Shown here: in pieces, positions 50,131 through 60,587 of the stretch
Position numbering within the stretch: the stretch's first letter is position 1
Layout of the letters: each line of letters opens with the position of its first letter
Source of the DNA: Schizochytrium sp. CCTCC M209059
Taxonomy: Eukaryota > Sar > Bigyra > Thraustochytrida > Thraustochytriidae
Reading direction: 5' to 3'
NCBI GenBank assembly: GCA_000818945.1
Contig: KN805399.1
Coordinates: 113,025 to 177,024 of the forward strand
DNA: 64,000 nt
Made by a program: the position numbers and the translations under genes
Notes under the pieces: generated by a model
What the model was told of the DNA's origin: nothing
What the model saw: only the letters and a program-made list of their open reading frames with translations
Databases searched by the model: none

Positions 50131-51243
50131 ATGCCACGACGGTCGGCACACGGACGCGGACACGTGGCGACGCGTGGACAAGGGAATAACGGCGGCGCTA
50201 GCAACGGCGGCACCGGCGATGGAGGCCGTGGCGGCGCCACATCCAAGGTGGTGAACGTGGGCCGCGTGCGCTCCTTGGCGGACCTGCTCGAGGAACCCGG
50301 GCGACGCAAGTGGAGCGTGTACAGACTGCAGGGCGTGCAGCGCACAGGTCTGCGCGATCCAGAATCCTTTGGCGAAGCGCTACGAGAAGCGATTGCGCCG
50401 TTTTTCTCATTATCAGTTCAGGCGGTCGAGTTCAAAGAAAGCCTTTGGGTGCAGCTCAAGGGCAAGACCGGAATGCAACTCCTTACGGCAGAAAACGTGT
50501 TTCTTGTGTACCCACCGCACTCCAAGTTTCTCTTTGTGACGCCGTTTCGCAGCAAAGATGCCGTACCGATCTTTTGCCAAGCGCTTTGCAACGTCTTTCA
50601 GTGCGCCAATATTGACGAGCTTGCGCTCTTCGGCAAGGACATAACTACGCTCAAGGACCTCGCGCTGCGACAATTGAGTCAAGGTGCCTTTAGCGCGTAT
50701 CGACTCTGCGCAGCAGTCTTTGATTACGACCCCTTGCAGGATCAGCAAAGCTTAGCCAAGCGTCGCCGCGCTGTTATCGACAAAGTTCTTGATGAGGAGC
50801 AGGCGCGGTCGAATGCTGATCAGGCCCGCGGCAAAGATCGCAACCAGGTAATCCGCAAAACAGCCGCGCGCGCGCCGGCTCGTCGCTTTACGTGCCCGAC
50901 AGGGTCCGGGACAAAGAGCGACGAAGAGGCCAACCTTGGGCTTCGCACAGTGTGCCTCAAGGCGAGAGATGATCTTCGCTCTAGCGACGGTGCTCGCACG
51001 GACGTGGAAAACTTACAGTGCTACATTCGTCTTGAGGGGTCGAACGTGTTACGTGGTCTTGAAGCTCTTTACGAGAATGATCTTGTTGTTGAAGGTCAAG
51101 AGGTTCCCGCCATCTTTGACACGGCCGACCTTCTTGCTCAAGGAGATGGAGACTATGTAGGCGCTTTAGATGACTCTTTTTCCCCAGCCAAGCGTCGGCG
51201 CACATCGACCAGACTGCTTTGGGCTCGAGGGGCCGCCAAATGA
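50131..51243 (+). CDS. CENP-N/Chl4-like kinetochore protein lacking the usual N-terminal domain
   Basis: A 370-aa protein from ATG 50131. After a Gly-rich head (1-40) the order of motifs follows the CENP-N middle and C-terminal region: VQAVEFKESLWVQLKG (about 97-111), NVFLVYPPHSKFLFVTPFR (about 122-140), IFCQALCNVF...IDELALFGKDITTLKDLAL (about 147-179), and near the end LQCYIRLEGSNVLRGLEAL followed by the AIF block. In human CENP-N these correspond to the segments around VWIRIAW, TYVVYYSQTPYAFTSS, the DLRSRYLDSLK helix and LRCLIKFSSPHLLEAL. The N-terminal pyrin-like fold that reads CENP-A nucleosomes is absent or unrecognisable. The tail carries a basic KRRRTSTR. CENP-N is a CCAN subunit paired with CENP-L. 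The call is by motif order only. Confidence 0.65.
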   Translation: MPRRSAHGRGHVATRGQGNNGGASNGGTGDGGRGGATSKVVNVGRVRSLADLLEEPGRRKWSVYRLQGVQRTGLRDPESFGEALREAIAPFFSLSVQAVEFKESLWVQLKGKTGMQLLTAENVFLVYPPHSKFLFVTPFRSKDAVPIFCQALCNVFQCANIDELALFGKDITTLKDLALRQLSQGAFSAYRLCAAVFDYDPLQDQQSLAKRRRAVIDKVLDEEQARSNADQARGKDRNQVIRKTAARAPARRFTCPTGSGTKSDEEANLGLRTVCLKARDDLRSSDGARTDVENLQCYIRLEGSNVLRGLEALYENDLVVEGQEVPAIFDTADLLAQGDGDYVGALDDSFSPAKRRRTSTRLLWARGAAK

Positions 51244-51668
51244 CGTGTCGATCGAGGATTTCTCGTAAACAACACTCTATTTCTTTCCTTTCCGTAATCT
51301 AATCTTTTTTGCTCACCGTGCAGTTTTTGTATACTCTACTGCAATCACTCACACTCCCTTCCGTGACTTCTTGAGGCAGGGAAAGCATTTGCCAGCTTCG
51401 TGTTAGGTCTCACATTGCGTGGTCAAGCTCGCAAAGTTTCAACTTTGCAAAAAAGCAATGATCTCACGGACTCAAACGGCGAACTCGAGCGAGTAAGGCG
51501 CGGAAAAATAGATTGGCAGCGCGTGCGCGCCGTGCTCAGCGGCCGGTCGTGCTGTGCAAGCGTCCTTCGGTAGAGGCCGCAACTCGCACTTTGGTGCCTT
51601 GCTCTGCTCTGCATAGCTGCGTGCCGGGGAGGTGCGCGCCGCGTTGGAGTAGCCGAGCCCATCTCGCC
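51244..51668. other. Spacer between CENP-N-like gene and DCTN5
   Basis: 3' region of the upstream gene (T-rich) and promoter/leader of DCTN5. The DCTN5 frame is open through part of it but has no ATG before 51669. Confidence 0.6.
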
Positions 51669-52431
51669 ATGAGCAGTAGTAGCAGCAGCAGCACCAGCAC
51701 CAGCAGCAGCGCTCGCGCAGGAAGCGCCAGTAGCGGCGGGCCGTCCGAGTACTTTGAGACGGCCACCGGCAATCGCATATGCCGCAAGGCGTCTTTGTAC
51801 GGGACGCAGAATATCCGTATCCACGGCAAGAGCCTTGTGGCCGAAAATGTGACGATCCGGGGTGACCTGGCAAACGTCAAGATGGGCAAGCACTGCTGCA
51901 TTCGAGACTCGGTCGTGCTCCGACCGTCCATGAAGGTCGTCAAAGAGTAAGTTATTGAAGAAAGAGACCCGCTTGGGCCCCGAGCAGCGCTTCCAGTGAC
52001 TCACCTCATGTGTGCGTAGCAAGGCGGTATTCTTTTCGTTGTCTCTCGGGAATAACGTCCTCATCGATTCGGGTACGTTTGCAGACAATGTGATATGCAA
52101 TCGTTGTTTTGTGCTAACGAGAATCTTGGTCTTCTTCTTTTTCAATGAGCATCCAGGGAGCATCGTGGAGGCTTCGGCAATTGGATCGGGTGTGATAATT
52201 GGCAAAAATTGTGTCATTCCGCGTCGATGCGTGCTCAAGGATTGCTGCTGGATCAAGGACGGGACTGTTTTGGCGCCCGATACTGTGGTGCCGCCATTTT
52301 CTGTGTTTGAAGGCTGTCCGGGTCGTTTTGTAGGGGAGCTCCCCGAATGTGCGCCGTCCATGATTGCATCCGTGGTCCGTGCGAATTATCTTGCTTCAAG
52401 AGATCAGACCAGCAGCTCACCGCCTTTATAA
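51669..52431 (+). CDS. DCTN5: Dynactin subunit 5 (p25), three exons
   Basis: Exons 51669-51946, 52020-52072 and 52157-52431; spliced product 201 aa. Intron 1 has donor GTAAGT and acceptor GCGTAG; intron 2 has donor GTACGT and acceptor ATCCAG. Phases (2 and 1) keep the frame. After a Ser/Thr-rich head come YFETATGNRICRKASL (like the human YIETASGNKVSRQSVL), the hexapeptide left-handed beta helix (IRGDLANVKMGKHCCIRDS, IGSGVIIGKNCVIPRRCVL) and the C-terminal TVVPPFSVFEGCPGRFVGEL block. p25 is part of the pointed-end complex of dynactin that links cargo to dynein. Both introns were placed by matching the reading frame to the family, and the unspliced frame would break the helix. Confidence 0.92.
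51947..52019 (+). other. DCTN5 intron 1 (73 nt)
   Basis: GTAAGT at the donor and GTAG at the acceptor; phase 2. Confidence 0.85.
52073..52156 (+). other. DCTN5 intron 2 (84 nt)
   Basis: GTACGT donor, T-rich tract (TCTTCTTTTTC) and CCAG acceptor; phase 1. Confidence 0.85.
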
Positions 52432-52869
52432 CATCTGGCTTTTTAAGTCTGCTCAGCCTGGAAAAAGCTGAACTGGAAAGCAAGTCTCTGCGCGACAAGT
52501 CTATGTAATAGGAAAACGCAACGTTGGGTCGTTGCGCGTGATTAGAAGAAATATATGCATTTGATCGATTTAAACACCACCTTGCCCCATTGGCAGTGAA
52601 CATAGGATTTCTCACAAAATTTATAGGTGTACGTACGCCAATTCGATGATGCCTAGGCCTCGAAGAGGCGGCAGCCTGTACGAAGAACATCAACCAGCAC
52701 GGTGCCAGAATAAAAAAAAGAGTGTAAAGTGGCAAAACAGCCGTGCCGAAGGAAAGAACGAACGAATGAAAGGAAAGAGGAAAGGAAAGAAGCGGGTGAT
52801 GCAGTATTGTCAGAAAGATATAATGGTGCGCAAAAGGTGCCTGTGTGTGTGTATGTGTGTGGTTTTGTG
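52432..52869. other. Convergent 3' spacer
   Basis: 3' regions of DCTN5 (plus) and the helical-repeat gene (minus). An AATAAA at about 52710 could serve DCTN5. Purine-rich GAAAGGAAAG tract near 52748-52790. Confidence 0.6.
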
Positions 52870-53913
52870 TCATGCTTCGCTGTTGGTGAGTTCGATGACG
52901 AGATCGACCAATTTCTTGCTTAGAAGAGGCTGATCTGGAATCTGCAAGCTGAAATCACGGCACACGCGCAGAGCTTCTTCGGCGTTACCGCTCTCAAGGA
53001 GATCATCAATGAGCCGGAGCACCGCCGCAGTCGCTTGTTCCCTTTCGCCGGCTTTGAGAAAGAGATTTGCAGACTTTTCCAAAAGTGGCGCCGCAGCAAC
53101 CACCTGTCGCACAGGGGACTGCTCGAAGGCCATTGCAAGTGCCTGAAATGCGCGCGCCTCGAGCGTCGCGTTCGGGGCCTCTCCAATGGCCATGCTCAAG
53201 AGCTCGATGGCGTGGTCCAAGAGCGCAGGATCTGCCTCTGCTTCGGCGGCAGTCACCATGCGCATGCCTTGGCCAAGCAGATGGCGCGAGACTTCTGCAT
53301 TTCCGCGCCAAATAGGCTCTTGGTCGTCGTCATCGTCGATTTCCTCTTCTTCATTCTCAATGCCGACAGTATTGCGATGTTGTCCCCTTGCATCGGCGTC
53401 GACCTGCGTCTCGACGCGCGAATCGTCGTCTTCGTCCTCATCGTCGCTTAGAGAGAACCGACTGCCGCGACTGTCGCGGCTTGTGCAACTTGTGCAACTT
53501 GTGCAACTTGTGTACGTGCTTGTCGTTGCGATACTTCGGCTGCTGTTCGTGCTGCATGTGCTATTGCTCCTCGAGCACGGGTGCATGTTTTCATCGGCGA
53601 CAAACTCATCTCCCACAAAGTAGACCCGCGGCGACCGCGCGGCGGCATCGGCCACTTCTACCGCCCGGGAGATTTTCTCCTCGAAGAACATGCTGGCCTC
53701 CGTTGACGGGGCAACATAGCTTGCCATCTGGCAGGACTGTCGCCGCTTCCTCCTCGCGAAGAGGCCTTCTGCGTCTGCCTGCTGCTGCTGCGGCTGCTGC
53801 TGCTGCAGCTGCTGCTGCTGATGATGATGATGCATTTCCTGTAGCGCGTCTCTGGGCCCTCCTTGTGGCCGGGCCTTCCTCTGCGAGGTCCACACTCGGT
53901 CGGAGTCCGCCAT
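52870..53913 (-). CDS. Hypothetical protein with TPR/SNAP-like helical C-terminus
   Basis: A 347-aa protein from ATG 53913, the first in frame. The first ~210 residues are low complexity: a HHHH/polyQ run (about 28-45), then a 9-bp-repeat-coded TSCTSCTSCTS (about 133-143; DNA repeat of TTGTGCAAC at 53482-53514), and acidic DDEDEDDD and EEEEIDDDDD stretches. The last ~130 residues are regular amphipathic helices with TPR-like spacing (LLDHAIELLSMAIGEAP, ARAFQALAMAFEQ, LLEKSANLFLKAGEREQA, LESGNAEEALRVC). No specific family recognised; a protein-interaction role is inferred. Confidence 0.8.
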   Translation of the reverse strand: MADSDRVWTSQRKARPQGGPRDALQEMHHHHQQQQLQQQQPQQQQADAEGLFARRKRRQSCQMASYVAPSTEASMFFEEKISRAVEVADAAARSPRVYFVGDEFVADENMHPCSRSNSTCSTNSSRSIATTSTYTSCTSCTSCTSRDSRGSRFSLSDDEDEDDDSRVETQVDADARGQHRNTVGIENEEEEIDDDDDQEPIWRGNAEVSRHLLGQGMRMVTAAEAEADPALLDHAIELLSMAIGEAPNATLEARAFQALAMAFEQSPVRQVVAAAPLLEKSANLFLKAGEREQATAAVLRLIDDLLESGNAEEALRVCRDFSLQIPDQPLLSKKLVDLVIELTNSEA

Positions 53914-54263
53914 TTGCGATTTGCTCGGTTCTTGGGACGTGAACTCCGGTCGGCTGGAGTCCAATTGAGCCTGGGTAGGAGGAACACGCTTGGGAGATAG
54001 ACTGGCCTTTTAGTTGGTTGTTGAAAAGTCCCAAGGGAGGCTGTAAAGTACAAGACAAGTCGGTGCGGTGCACTGCACATTCTGTCCCAAACGTAAGAAA
54101 GATGCCAGCTAGCAAGCGAGCACCTGCTGCTGCCGCTGCTGCTGCTGCAAGCCACAAGCTAGCGAGTGAGCCTACATAGGTGGCTAGAGCCGAGTCGCAC
54201 CCCCCCCCTTCCGCCAGCGCTCAAGAAGATCCGGCCGGACAGCCTGGCCGGCACGACAGCCAT

Positions 54264-54312
54264 GCCTTGCCTTGCCTTGCCTTGCCTTGCCTTGCCTTGC
54301 CTTGCCTTGCCT
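54264..54312. repeat. (CCTTG)n microsatellite
   Basis: Nearly ten perfect pentamers. Confidence 0.95.
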
Positions 54313-54669
54313 CGCCGCGGGCGGTGCGGCGGCCTCGAAGAAGACCCGCTCGGGCCCGCCGCGCCGCGCAGCAGCAGCGCAGTCTAGCGCGGCGCACTGA
54401 GCTCATCGCCTGGTGCTTTCTCAGGCTCCGCGTGCACCCCGCCCACCCCACTTGCGCATGCTCACGCCGTGCCAGGCCGGGCCGCGAGCGACGGCCGCCG
54501 CGGCGCAGCGCAGCGCAGCATGGCGAGGCGAGGCGAGGCGAGGCGCGCGACCGATTCGTGGACGATCGAGGGATCGAGCGAGCGAGCGCGCGATTCCTTT
54601 GCACACGCAGGACCTCGCTGGCGGAGTTCTTCTACTTACTTCTAAAGGGGGCCGCAAAGAAGTGGTCGT

Positions 54670-54701
54670 TTGTGCACCCCGCGAGCTGGCGGGGTGCACA
54701 A
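54670..54701. other. Perfect 13-bp stem, 6-nt loop hairpin
   Basis: TTGTGCACCCCGC, loop GAGCTG, then the exact reverse complement. Outside any gene I can support. Confidence 0.85.
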
Positions 54702-55673
54702 GCGCGAGCTGTGGGCAAATTTTCCAAGGCGGCGAACGAACCTTGGAAGCAAGAAAGTAAGCAAGAAAGTAAGCATGCAAGCAAGCATGAGCGAGCACGA
54801 GCGCGCCTGCCCTACGGCCGATCGAGAAGAGGGGGATCGACCGACCCTGGCTATGGCGAAGGGTATGGACGCTGGTGCCGTGGTGGCCGGTGCGGCGCCG
54901 GTGCGGCGGCGACGTCGAGTGCCGAGGCTAGCCAGGAAAAGCGTCTCCGGTGCCGACCATGAAGCCTTCCTTTACTAGAAAATCGTTCAAAGACGGGACG
55001 TTCAGGTACGTATACGTCCATCCATCCTAAGCGACCAGGCTACGGCGAAGCCCGCTGTCGTGCAACCGCTCCCACCCCGGCGAAGCCTCGTCGATCCCAC
55101 CGCGCAGCAAACTCGACGCGAATCGCCACCGGCGTGAGACACCGAGACTCGAGCAGACTTTGTGCATGCCCGGCGTAGACCTACACTACGCTACGTGTCG
55201 CGACATGCTATGCGTGTTGGCTTTCCTTATTCGTTCAAGTTTGGCGTCCTTGCGTGCGCTCCTCCCTTCTCCATTCCATTCATCTTCCTTGGTTCGTGCG
55301 TGCCTGAAGAAGGTCAGTCAGGTAGTACTGGGCAGTCCAATGCCAGCTCTAGGCCTAGCTGCAACAAGACAAGGGAAACTCCGACCCGAGGCCTGCGCTC
55401 TTGATTCAGAACCCGGTGCGAGAGACCTCGAAAGAGTCTCGCGGCGTTAGAAGTAGAGGACGAACCTGGTGCCGCTTTGATGCGACTGCGACTGCGTTGA
55501 TTGATGAACATCTTCGTCAGCGCGCGCACGAGACGCGGACGCCGCGTGCCGGGGGGCGGCGAGAGCAGGCTGGCAAGAAAAACGATGCGGACGGCAATCG
55601 CAGCGACGGCGAGCGAGCCGCACTCCGTTTCGCGAACCTAAACCCCCTTGCGGTGGGAGAAACGCTTGACGAG

Positions 55674-55728
55674 GAGAGCGAGAGCGAGAGCGAGAGCGAG
55701 AGCGAGAACGAGAACGAGGGTGAGAGCG
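55674..55728. repeat. (GAGAGC)n microsatellite
   Basis: Hexamer array with a GAGAAC variant at its right end; translates as Ser-Glu repeats in one frame. Confidence 0.9.
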
Positions 55729-56129
55729 AGCCGAGGGCGAGCAAAAGCCGCCGGCGAGCAGAAACGACCCTCCGTGGATGAGAATGCGGGGAGGGGGGGA
55801 TGCCATGGAGATTGGGAATGCGGCCATGTATAAGCCTACTTAGTGGCTATGAGAGCACTACAGAATCGATCATGAGCGCCGAAGCAGAATGACCCACGTT
55901 CGGAGAGCATGCGCTGCAAAGCAAAGTCCGCCCGAGCGGGACAGCCTGCGCGACGAAAGATCACGCAGGATACGCCACGGCGACTCGTGCTGGCTATGGC
56001 TCGCGTTTGCAAACAAGCAAGGAGTGCAAGGAGTGAAAAAGCCAGGGGATTAGCTAGTTACATACCTCATATGTGAGGGTAGGATAGGAGGTGGCGAGGT
56101 GGCTCAATTAGCTTTGGCTTGCTACTTTG

Positions 56130-59100
56130 CTAATTTAAACCAAGGCGGCTCGCAAGATCAATGTTCACAGGCTCCATCCAGCCGAGCAGGCTACCGTTCG
56201 TCGGGGACGATGAGCTCTTACCCGAAAGCGCTTCCTCGCTTAAAGGATGTGACGTGGGCCTTTCGCAGCTGTCGTTGTTGGTTACGCATTCCGCTGCTTG
56301 ATTCTTTGTCTCTCGGGCAGGAAGTTGAACTCGAACTTGCGTCGAGTCCGGCAGAATTAGGACTCGCTTCTTGTCCACTTGACCCCGAACTTGTTCCGAA
56401 TAGATAAAGCCTCGAACTTGCTTTGAGGGTGGTGGGCCTTGAAGAGGTTTAGAGTATAGCTGGGGACCAGAGCCCGGCGCATGTGACGCGTTGTTGTTGG
56501 CTTTTGCGCTTCGCTCCGGAGATCGAGGCTTTCGCGTATCATTGTACAAACTTGTGGGTAGCGTTTGCAAAAGCGATCGTCGCGGAGACTTGTAGGTTGG
56601 CAGCGCGATTGAGTTTTGCCTCTTTTCTCCTTGTGTTCGGGAGATCGGCTGCGGCGAAGAAGAACGCAACATTTTCTGCTGTCGTGGAGATCCTCTCGAC
56701 CGGGGTGTAGGCGAGCCAAGAGGCCGTGTCGAGACGGACAAGATGCCGAGGCCTCTGTTATTGCTCGGTGCTGACAGGAAAGAACGCCGCTGAGCGTCGA
56801 GCTTGGCAGCAACAGCAGCCATTGCACGGTGCGCCTCGGGGCCGACTGCAAGCTGCCGGGACGCTGTTGTCAACGATGGCCGTCTCACTTCAACCGCAAC
56901 AGCCCCACAGCCATCATTCAGGACTTGGCGGCCACCCAAGGCAGGAGTTGACGCTAAAAAGGTCTGAGATTGCTGCTGATGCTGGTATTGCTGATGCTGC
57001 TGCCGGTAATCTTGCATCAAGAAGCCGGCGTGCTGCTGGGCTTGGATGTGCTGATGTCCTGTTTGATATTTTTGTGCGTTGGAGCTGTCCACATCAGTTG
57101 AGCGCTGAGATTGCGCAAGCGGGGGCCGAGTGAATTTCTGTTGCGCAGAAGTCGCCAGACTCGCAGCACGCTTGGCTGCTTGCCATCGTCGACGCCATCG
57201 CGAAAGCTGACGCATGGATTTACCAATCTGCTTGCGCAAGTCCGCCTTGCGCGCCCGCGTTTCATCGTCTTCGCGAAAGAGTTGATCGGCTTCGTTTGGA
57301 GGTTCCACCTCGCGCCCGGCGCGAATGGCCGCTTGCCTCGCTTCGGCTCGCTTCCGCGCTTGTATCTGTTTGCGCTGCAATTGTGACTCGAGGTCGCGCA
57401 GTTTGCGATGTAACTTTACATTTGCAAGCTCGAGCGCCTTGATCTGGCGCTTAACGCGGGTCGCACGCTGACTCGGATTATCTGCGGCATTAAGGCGCAC
57501 TTCTTCGCGTAGACGCGTGACCTGACGATTTAGCTTGCGATGAACGGCTTGCTGTCGTCGAAGAAGATCTTGTGCCCGATCATTGTGTGACGCTCGCTCG
57601 GCGGCCTCGTGAGCAATGGTCGTAACTCGCTCTTTGAGCGACAAGACCTCCTTGCCCATTATCTCCATGTCCTCTAGCGCTGCTCTCAATTCCTCTTCGT
57701 GAGAGGTTTGAATCGAGTGCCGCTGAACATTTGCCTTGGCACGATCGCGAGACACCTGGTTGCCCAAAAGCGCTATTTGTTTGGACGCCGCAACAAGACG
57801 ACGCTGAATCTCTTCCTCCTGTGATGACCCATTTGATCCGCGCGCGAGAGCATCTTGAAGTTGCCTCGTAGCCCGCTCTACATCTGCTTGGATCTCGTTG
57901 CGAATACTGACGACTTTCAAGCTGTCGCATCGCAATGCTTCAAGCTCTTCAGCTATGCTAGGCCCTTCTTTGCGTACGAGGATGTCTCCCAAGCGCTCGC
58001 TTCGTACCACGACTGCATGTGATCGAACGCGCGCAACGCGGTCTCCAGTATCGGGGTCAACTTGGAATGGAGCGTATACCTTTTCAAACAGCGCCGTTAG
58101 CTCCTCTCGTTGCTCGTCGAGGGTTCTTACTTCTCGAGGAGACAATGAGGACTTTCTACCGTGAGCATCCCGAGAAGGCACATTTTCTTCTTCCCACGCA
58201 GGTGCTTCATCTCCAAGCGGGCCCACGTCCCCGCGAGGCCCACTTCTCGGGTTTGCGGCAGTCTTGCGTTGTTTTCGCGCTTGCCCTCCAGCGGCTGGAG
58301 TTGAATACATGGCCAGTAGGTCTTGCGTCTCTTCCAGACTCGACGAGATTGCTTGTAGATCAGATTGAGTCTGCAAAAGACGCTTCTCAAGAGCTTGGAC
58401 CTGCTCTTGGAGATCCTGTTTTGCCTTTTCAAGCCTTTTGGCCTCTTGCGCCTGCCTTTCAAGAGCGGCTTTGTCAACAACGGGGGCCTTTCTGTCATCA
58501 TAGAGGCGCTTGACCTCATTGATTTTATCCACGAGACGCGCTTCTCTTTCCATTGCGGTCGGCATCGATTCAAATTCATGCTTTCGCGTGGTGAGTTGAC
58601 GCGACAGTTCTTCCTTTTCCTCGAGCTCGGCCAATTTGTCAGCTTCTGCGTTCGCAATCAGCGTCTCAAGCTCAGAGATTTCTCGGGCATGGTCCTCTTC
58701 GTCTGAGGCGGCACTCTCCTCGTCGGAAGAGACTCCCGAAGACAAAGACGGAGACGAAGACTCTTCGATTGATGAGCTTTCATGACTAGCGCGACTTGCT
58801 CCTTCTGTCAAGCCTTCGTCTTTTCCCTCTCCATCACCCTGCTGCTCTTCTTCATCTTCCCTTTTATCTTCTTCGTCTTCCTTTTCTTCATCATCATCCT
58901 CCACTTCCAGTCGCTGATTTTGGTTCTTCCCATAGGCCTCTCGAGCTTTTTCCTTGAATGCAACCTGGAGCTGGACCTGCTGCTCAATATTTTCGAGAGA
59001 ATGAAGCACATCGCCTGAGGCTGCAACCTGTTTGATCAGAACAGCGTTCTTGGCCTGAATGCGATCAAGTTCTTCGAGAACATCAGCGCTCGCCAAGTCA

Positions 59101-60587
59101 AGACGAGATTGTTCGACGCGGAGCTTGTCCTCAATTTCCTGGTTCTCCCCTTTGCTAGGCACTGCGCTTGCAAGCTTGCCATCGGCTTCAAGAACTCTCG
59201 CGCGCATGATTGCGATTTGGCTTTCAAGAACTGCAATGGTCTCTTGCGTCTGCTGCGATTGGAGAGCCACAGCATCGGCATCGTAACGAGCAAGCAAGGC
59301 GTTGAGCTGTTTCCCTTTGGTCTTGATCTTGTGCAAGGCGTCGCCGAAGCGTTGTAGCTTGGACTCTGCTCGTTGCTCTTTTTCTCGTAGCATGAGCCGG
59401 ACCGATCGCGAGGCGCCCTCTGCCTCAACCTCTTGTTCTTCAACTTCTTTCATAAGCGTGTAATACTCCTTTTCCTCTGCCATGGACTGCTTCCTCCGAC
59501 CATGTACCCATTCGCCAACCTCGCTTAGACTCTCGGAAAATGTCGAGACGTGAATCGATGCAGTCAGTTTCTCGAGACTTTCCTTGGTGAGTCGAAACTC
59601 TTCGGCCTCCTCTTCGGTCCAAAAGGAGACCGCGGGTGGACCCTGTGGCTTCACGGACTCGTCTCCAGGTCCTAGCAATTGCATGAGGCTCGTGCGGGAA
59701 GATTTGATATCTTTTGAAGCTTCGATGGACGGATCATTGACGAATTTATCCCCGAGTTTCATTGCAAAGTGCATTTCTGACTTGTTCACTGTCGAGAGCG
59801 TGTTGGCAATACGCGCTACAACTTGGTCGACTTGTTCGTAAAAGAAAAAGATTTTTTCAGCTCTTTCTTTTTGGGCTTGCCGCAAGTCCCTTTCTTCTTG
59901 AGCCAGCCGTTTTTTTTCTTTGGCTTGGGTTCGAAGCGTCTCGGCGGTCAAGAAGTCCTGGTCATCGCCACCGAAGACGCTACTGTCAAGATCTCCATCA
60001 TCGATGCCCCACCTTTGTTCTGATGCCCTGCCATCATCAGGCTCTTTGCTTTCCCCCAATACGTTTCGTTGTGAGGCGCGTATGTTGTGTAGTCGCATCG
60101 ACGAGATCCCCGTTGATCTTCGAGTGAGCTGTGAACGTCTGCGCGAGTGGGACTCGGCGTGAGATGCCGCGGGAAGCTTGGCGGCGAAGTGAGGGTCCTC
60201 GAATGCCTGATGTTCATCGAGCACAATATCATCTTCAAGAAGGTGAACGCCTTGGCGTTGCAAGCTTGTTTCAAGCGCTTGCTCTGTGGCGTACACGTGG
60301 ACGTCCTCTCTAATTTGTCTGCGTTTTTGGAGCGCACGCTGACCTCGTTGTTTATCCCACATGAAGCCCTCCACGCTCTCACGCTCGCCTCTGCGAATCA
60401 GAGGCATGCGCTCGTGATACACAGACTCATGCTGCGTTGCGCTTGCTCTCGATCCAGGCCGTGCGCTGGCTGACTGCAAGCCCGGTGTCGCGCTTTGGTC
60501 TCGCGCTTCAGCCGTCGTCATGTCTACGTATGCTGGGTCTCGTGTTGACCTTTTCTTTGGCGACCATCGTACGCTCGTGTCCGGCAT
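56130..60587 (-). CDS. Large coiled-coil protein (1485 aa), unknown
   Basis: Single-exon gene from ATG 60587, the first in frame; the frame is open upstream without an ATG. Layout: a basic head; a short conserved-looking block EDVHVYATEQALETS near 98-115; helical region with WTEEEAEEFRLTKESLEKL; long coiled coils at about 370-560; an acidic Glu/Asp/Lys tract (about 580-650); more coiled coil (about 660-800); further helical segments to about 1130; then a Gln/His-rich linker and a Ser/Pro/Arg-rich disordered tail. Trp, Phe and Gly are scarce in the coils, as expected for rod proteins. It could belong to the flagellar or centriolar apparatus given nearby genes, but nothing in the sequence proves that. 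Confidence 0.85.
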   Translation of the reverse strand: MPDTSVRWSPKKRSTRDPAYVDMTTAEARDQSATPGLQSASARPGSRASATQHESVYHERMPLIRRGERESVEGFMWDKQRGQRALQKRRQIREDVHVYATEQALETSLQRQGVHLLEDDIVLDEHQAFEDPHFAAKLPAASHAESHSRRRSQLTRRSTGISSMRLHNIRASQRNVLGESKEPDDGRASEQRWGIDDGDLDSSVFGGDDQDFLTAETLRTQAKEKKRLAQEERDLRQAQKERAEKIFFFYEQVDQVVARIANTLSTVNKSEMHFAMKLGDKFVNDPSIEASKDIKSSRTSLMQLLGPGDESVKPQGPPAVSFWTEEEAEEFRLTKESLEKLTASIHVSTFSESLSEVGEWVHGRRKQSMAEEKEYYTLMKEVEEQEVEAEGASRSVRLMLREKEQRAESKLQRFGDALHKIKTKGKQLNALLARYDADAVALQSQQTQETIAVLESQIAIMRARVLEADGKLASAVPSKGENQEIEDKLRVEQSRLDLASADVLEELDRIQAKNAVLIKQVAASGDVLHSLENIEQQVQLQVAFKEKAREAYGKNQNQRLEVEDDDEEKEDEEDKREDEEEQQGDGEGKDEGLTEGASRASHESSSIEESSSPSLSSGVSSDEESAASDEEDHAREISELETLIANAEADKLAELEEKEELSRQLTTRKHEFESMPTAMEREARLVDKINEVKRLYDDRKAPVVDKAALERQAQEAKRLEKAKQDLQEQVQALEKRLLQTQSDLQAISSSLEETQDLLAMYSTPAAGGQARKQRKTAANPRSGPRGDVGPLGDEAPAWEEENVPSRDAHGRKSSLSPREVRTLDEQREELTALFEKVYAPFQVDPDTGDRVARVRSHAVVVRSERLGDILVRKEGPSIAEELEALRCDSLKVVSIRNEIQADVERATRQLQDALARGSNGSSQEEEIQRRLVAASKQIALLGNQVSRDRAKANVQRHSIQTSHEEELRAALEDMEIMGKEVLSLKERVTTIAHEAAERASHNDRAQDLLRRQQAVHRKLNRQVTRLREEVRLNAADNPSQRATRVKRQIKALELANVKLHRKLRDLESQLQRKQIQARKRAEARQAAIRAGREVEPPNEADQLFREDDETRARKADLRKQIGKSMRQLSRWRRRWQAAKRAASLATSAQQKFTRPPLAQSQRSTDVDSSNAQKYQTGHQHIQAQQHAGFLMQDYRQQHQQYQHQQQSQTFLASTPALGGRQVLNDGCGAVAVEVRRPSLTTASRQLAVGPEAHRAMAAVAAKLDAQRRSFLSAPSNNRGLGILSVSTRPLGSPTPRSRGSPRQQKMLRSSSPQPISRTQGEKRQNSIALPTYKSPRRSLLQTLPTSLYNDTRKPRSPERSAKANNNASHAPGSGPQLYSKPLQGPPPSKQVRGFIYSEQVRGQVDKKRVLILPDSTQVRVQLPARETKNQAAECVTNNDSCERPTSHPLSEEALSGKSSSSPTNGSLLGWMEPVNIDLASRLGLN

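Larger units (their letters stand above)
53914..56129. other. 2.2-kb gene-poor region
   Basis: Contains the 5' region of the helical-repeat gene, a CTGCTG-type patch (54124-54149), a (CCTTG)n tract, short GAGGC repeats near 54525-54545, a strong 13-bp hairpin (54670-54701) and a (GAGAGC)n tract. The frames here lack an ATG or read through repeats, so I call no gene. Confidence 0.6.

Noticed and set aside
54180..54962. 260-codon plus-strand frame
   Set aside because: Starts through the CCTTG repeat (ALPCL repeats) and is Arg/Ala-rich noise.
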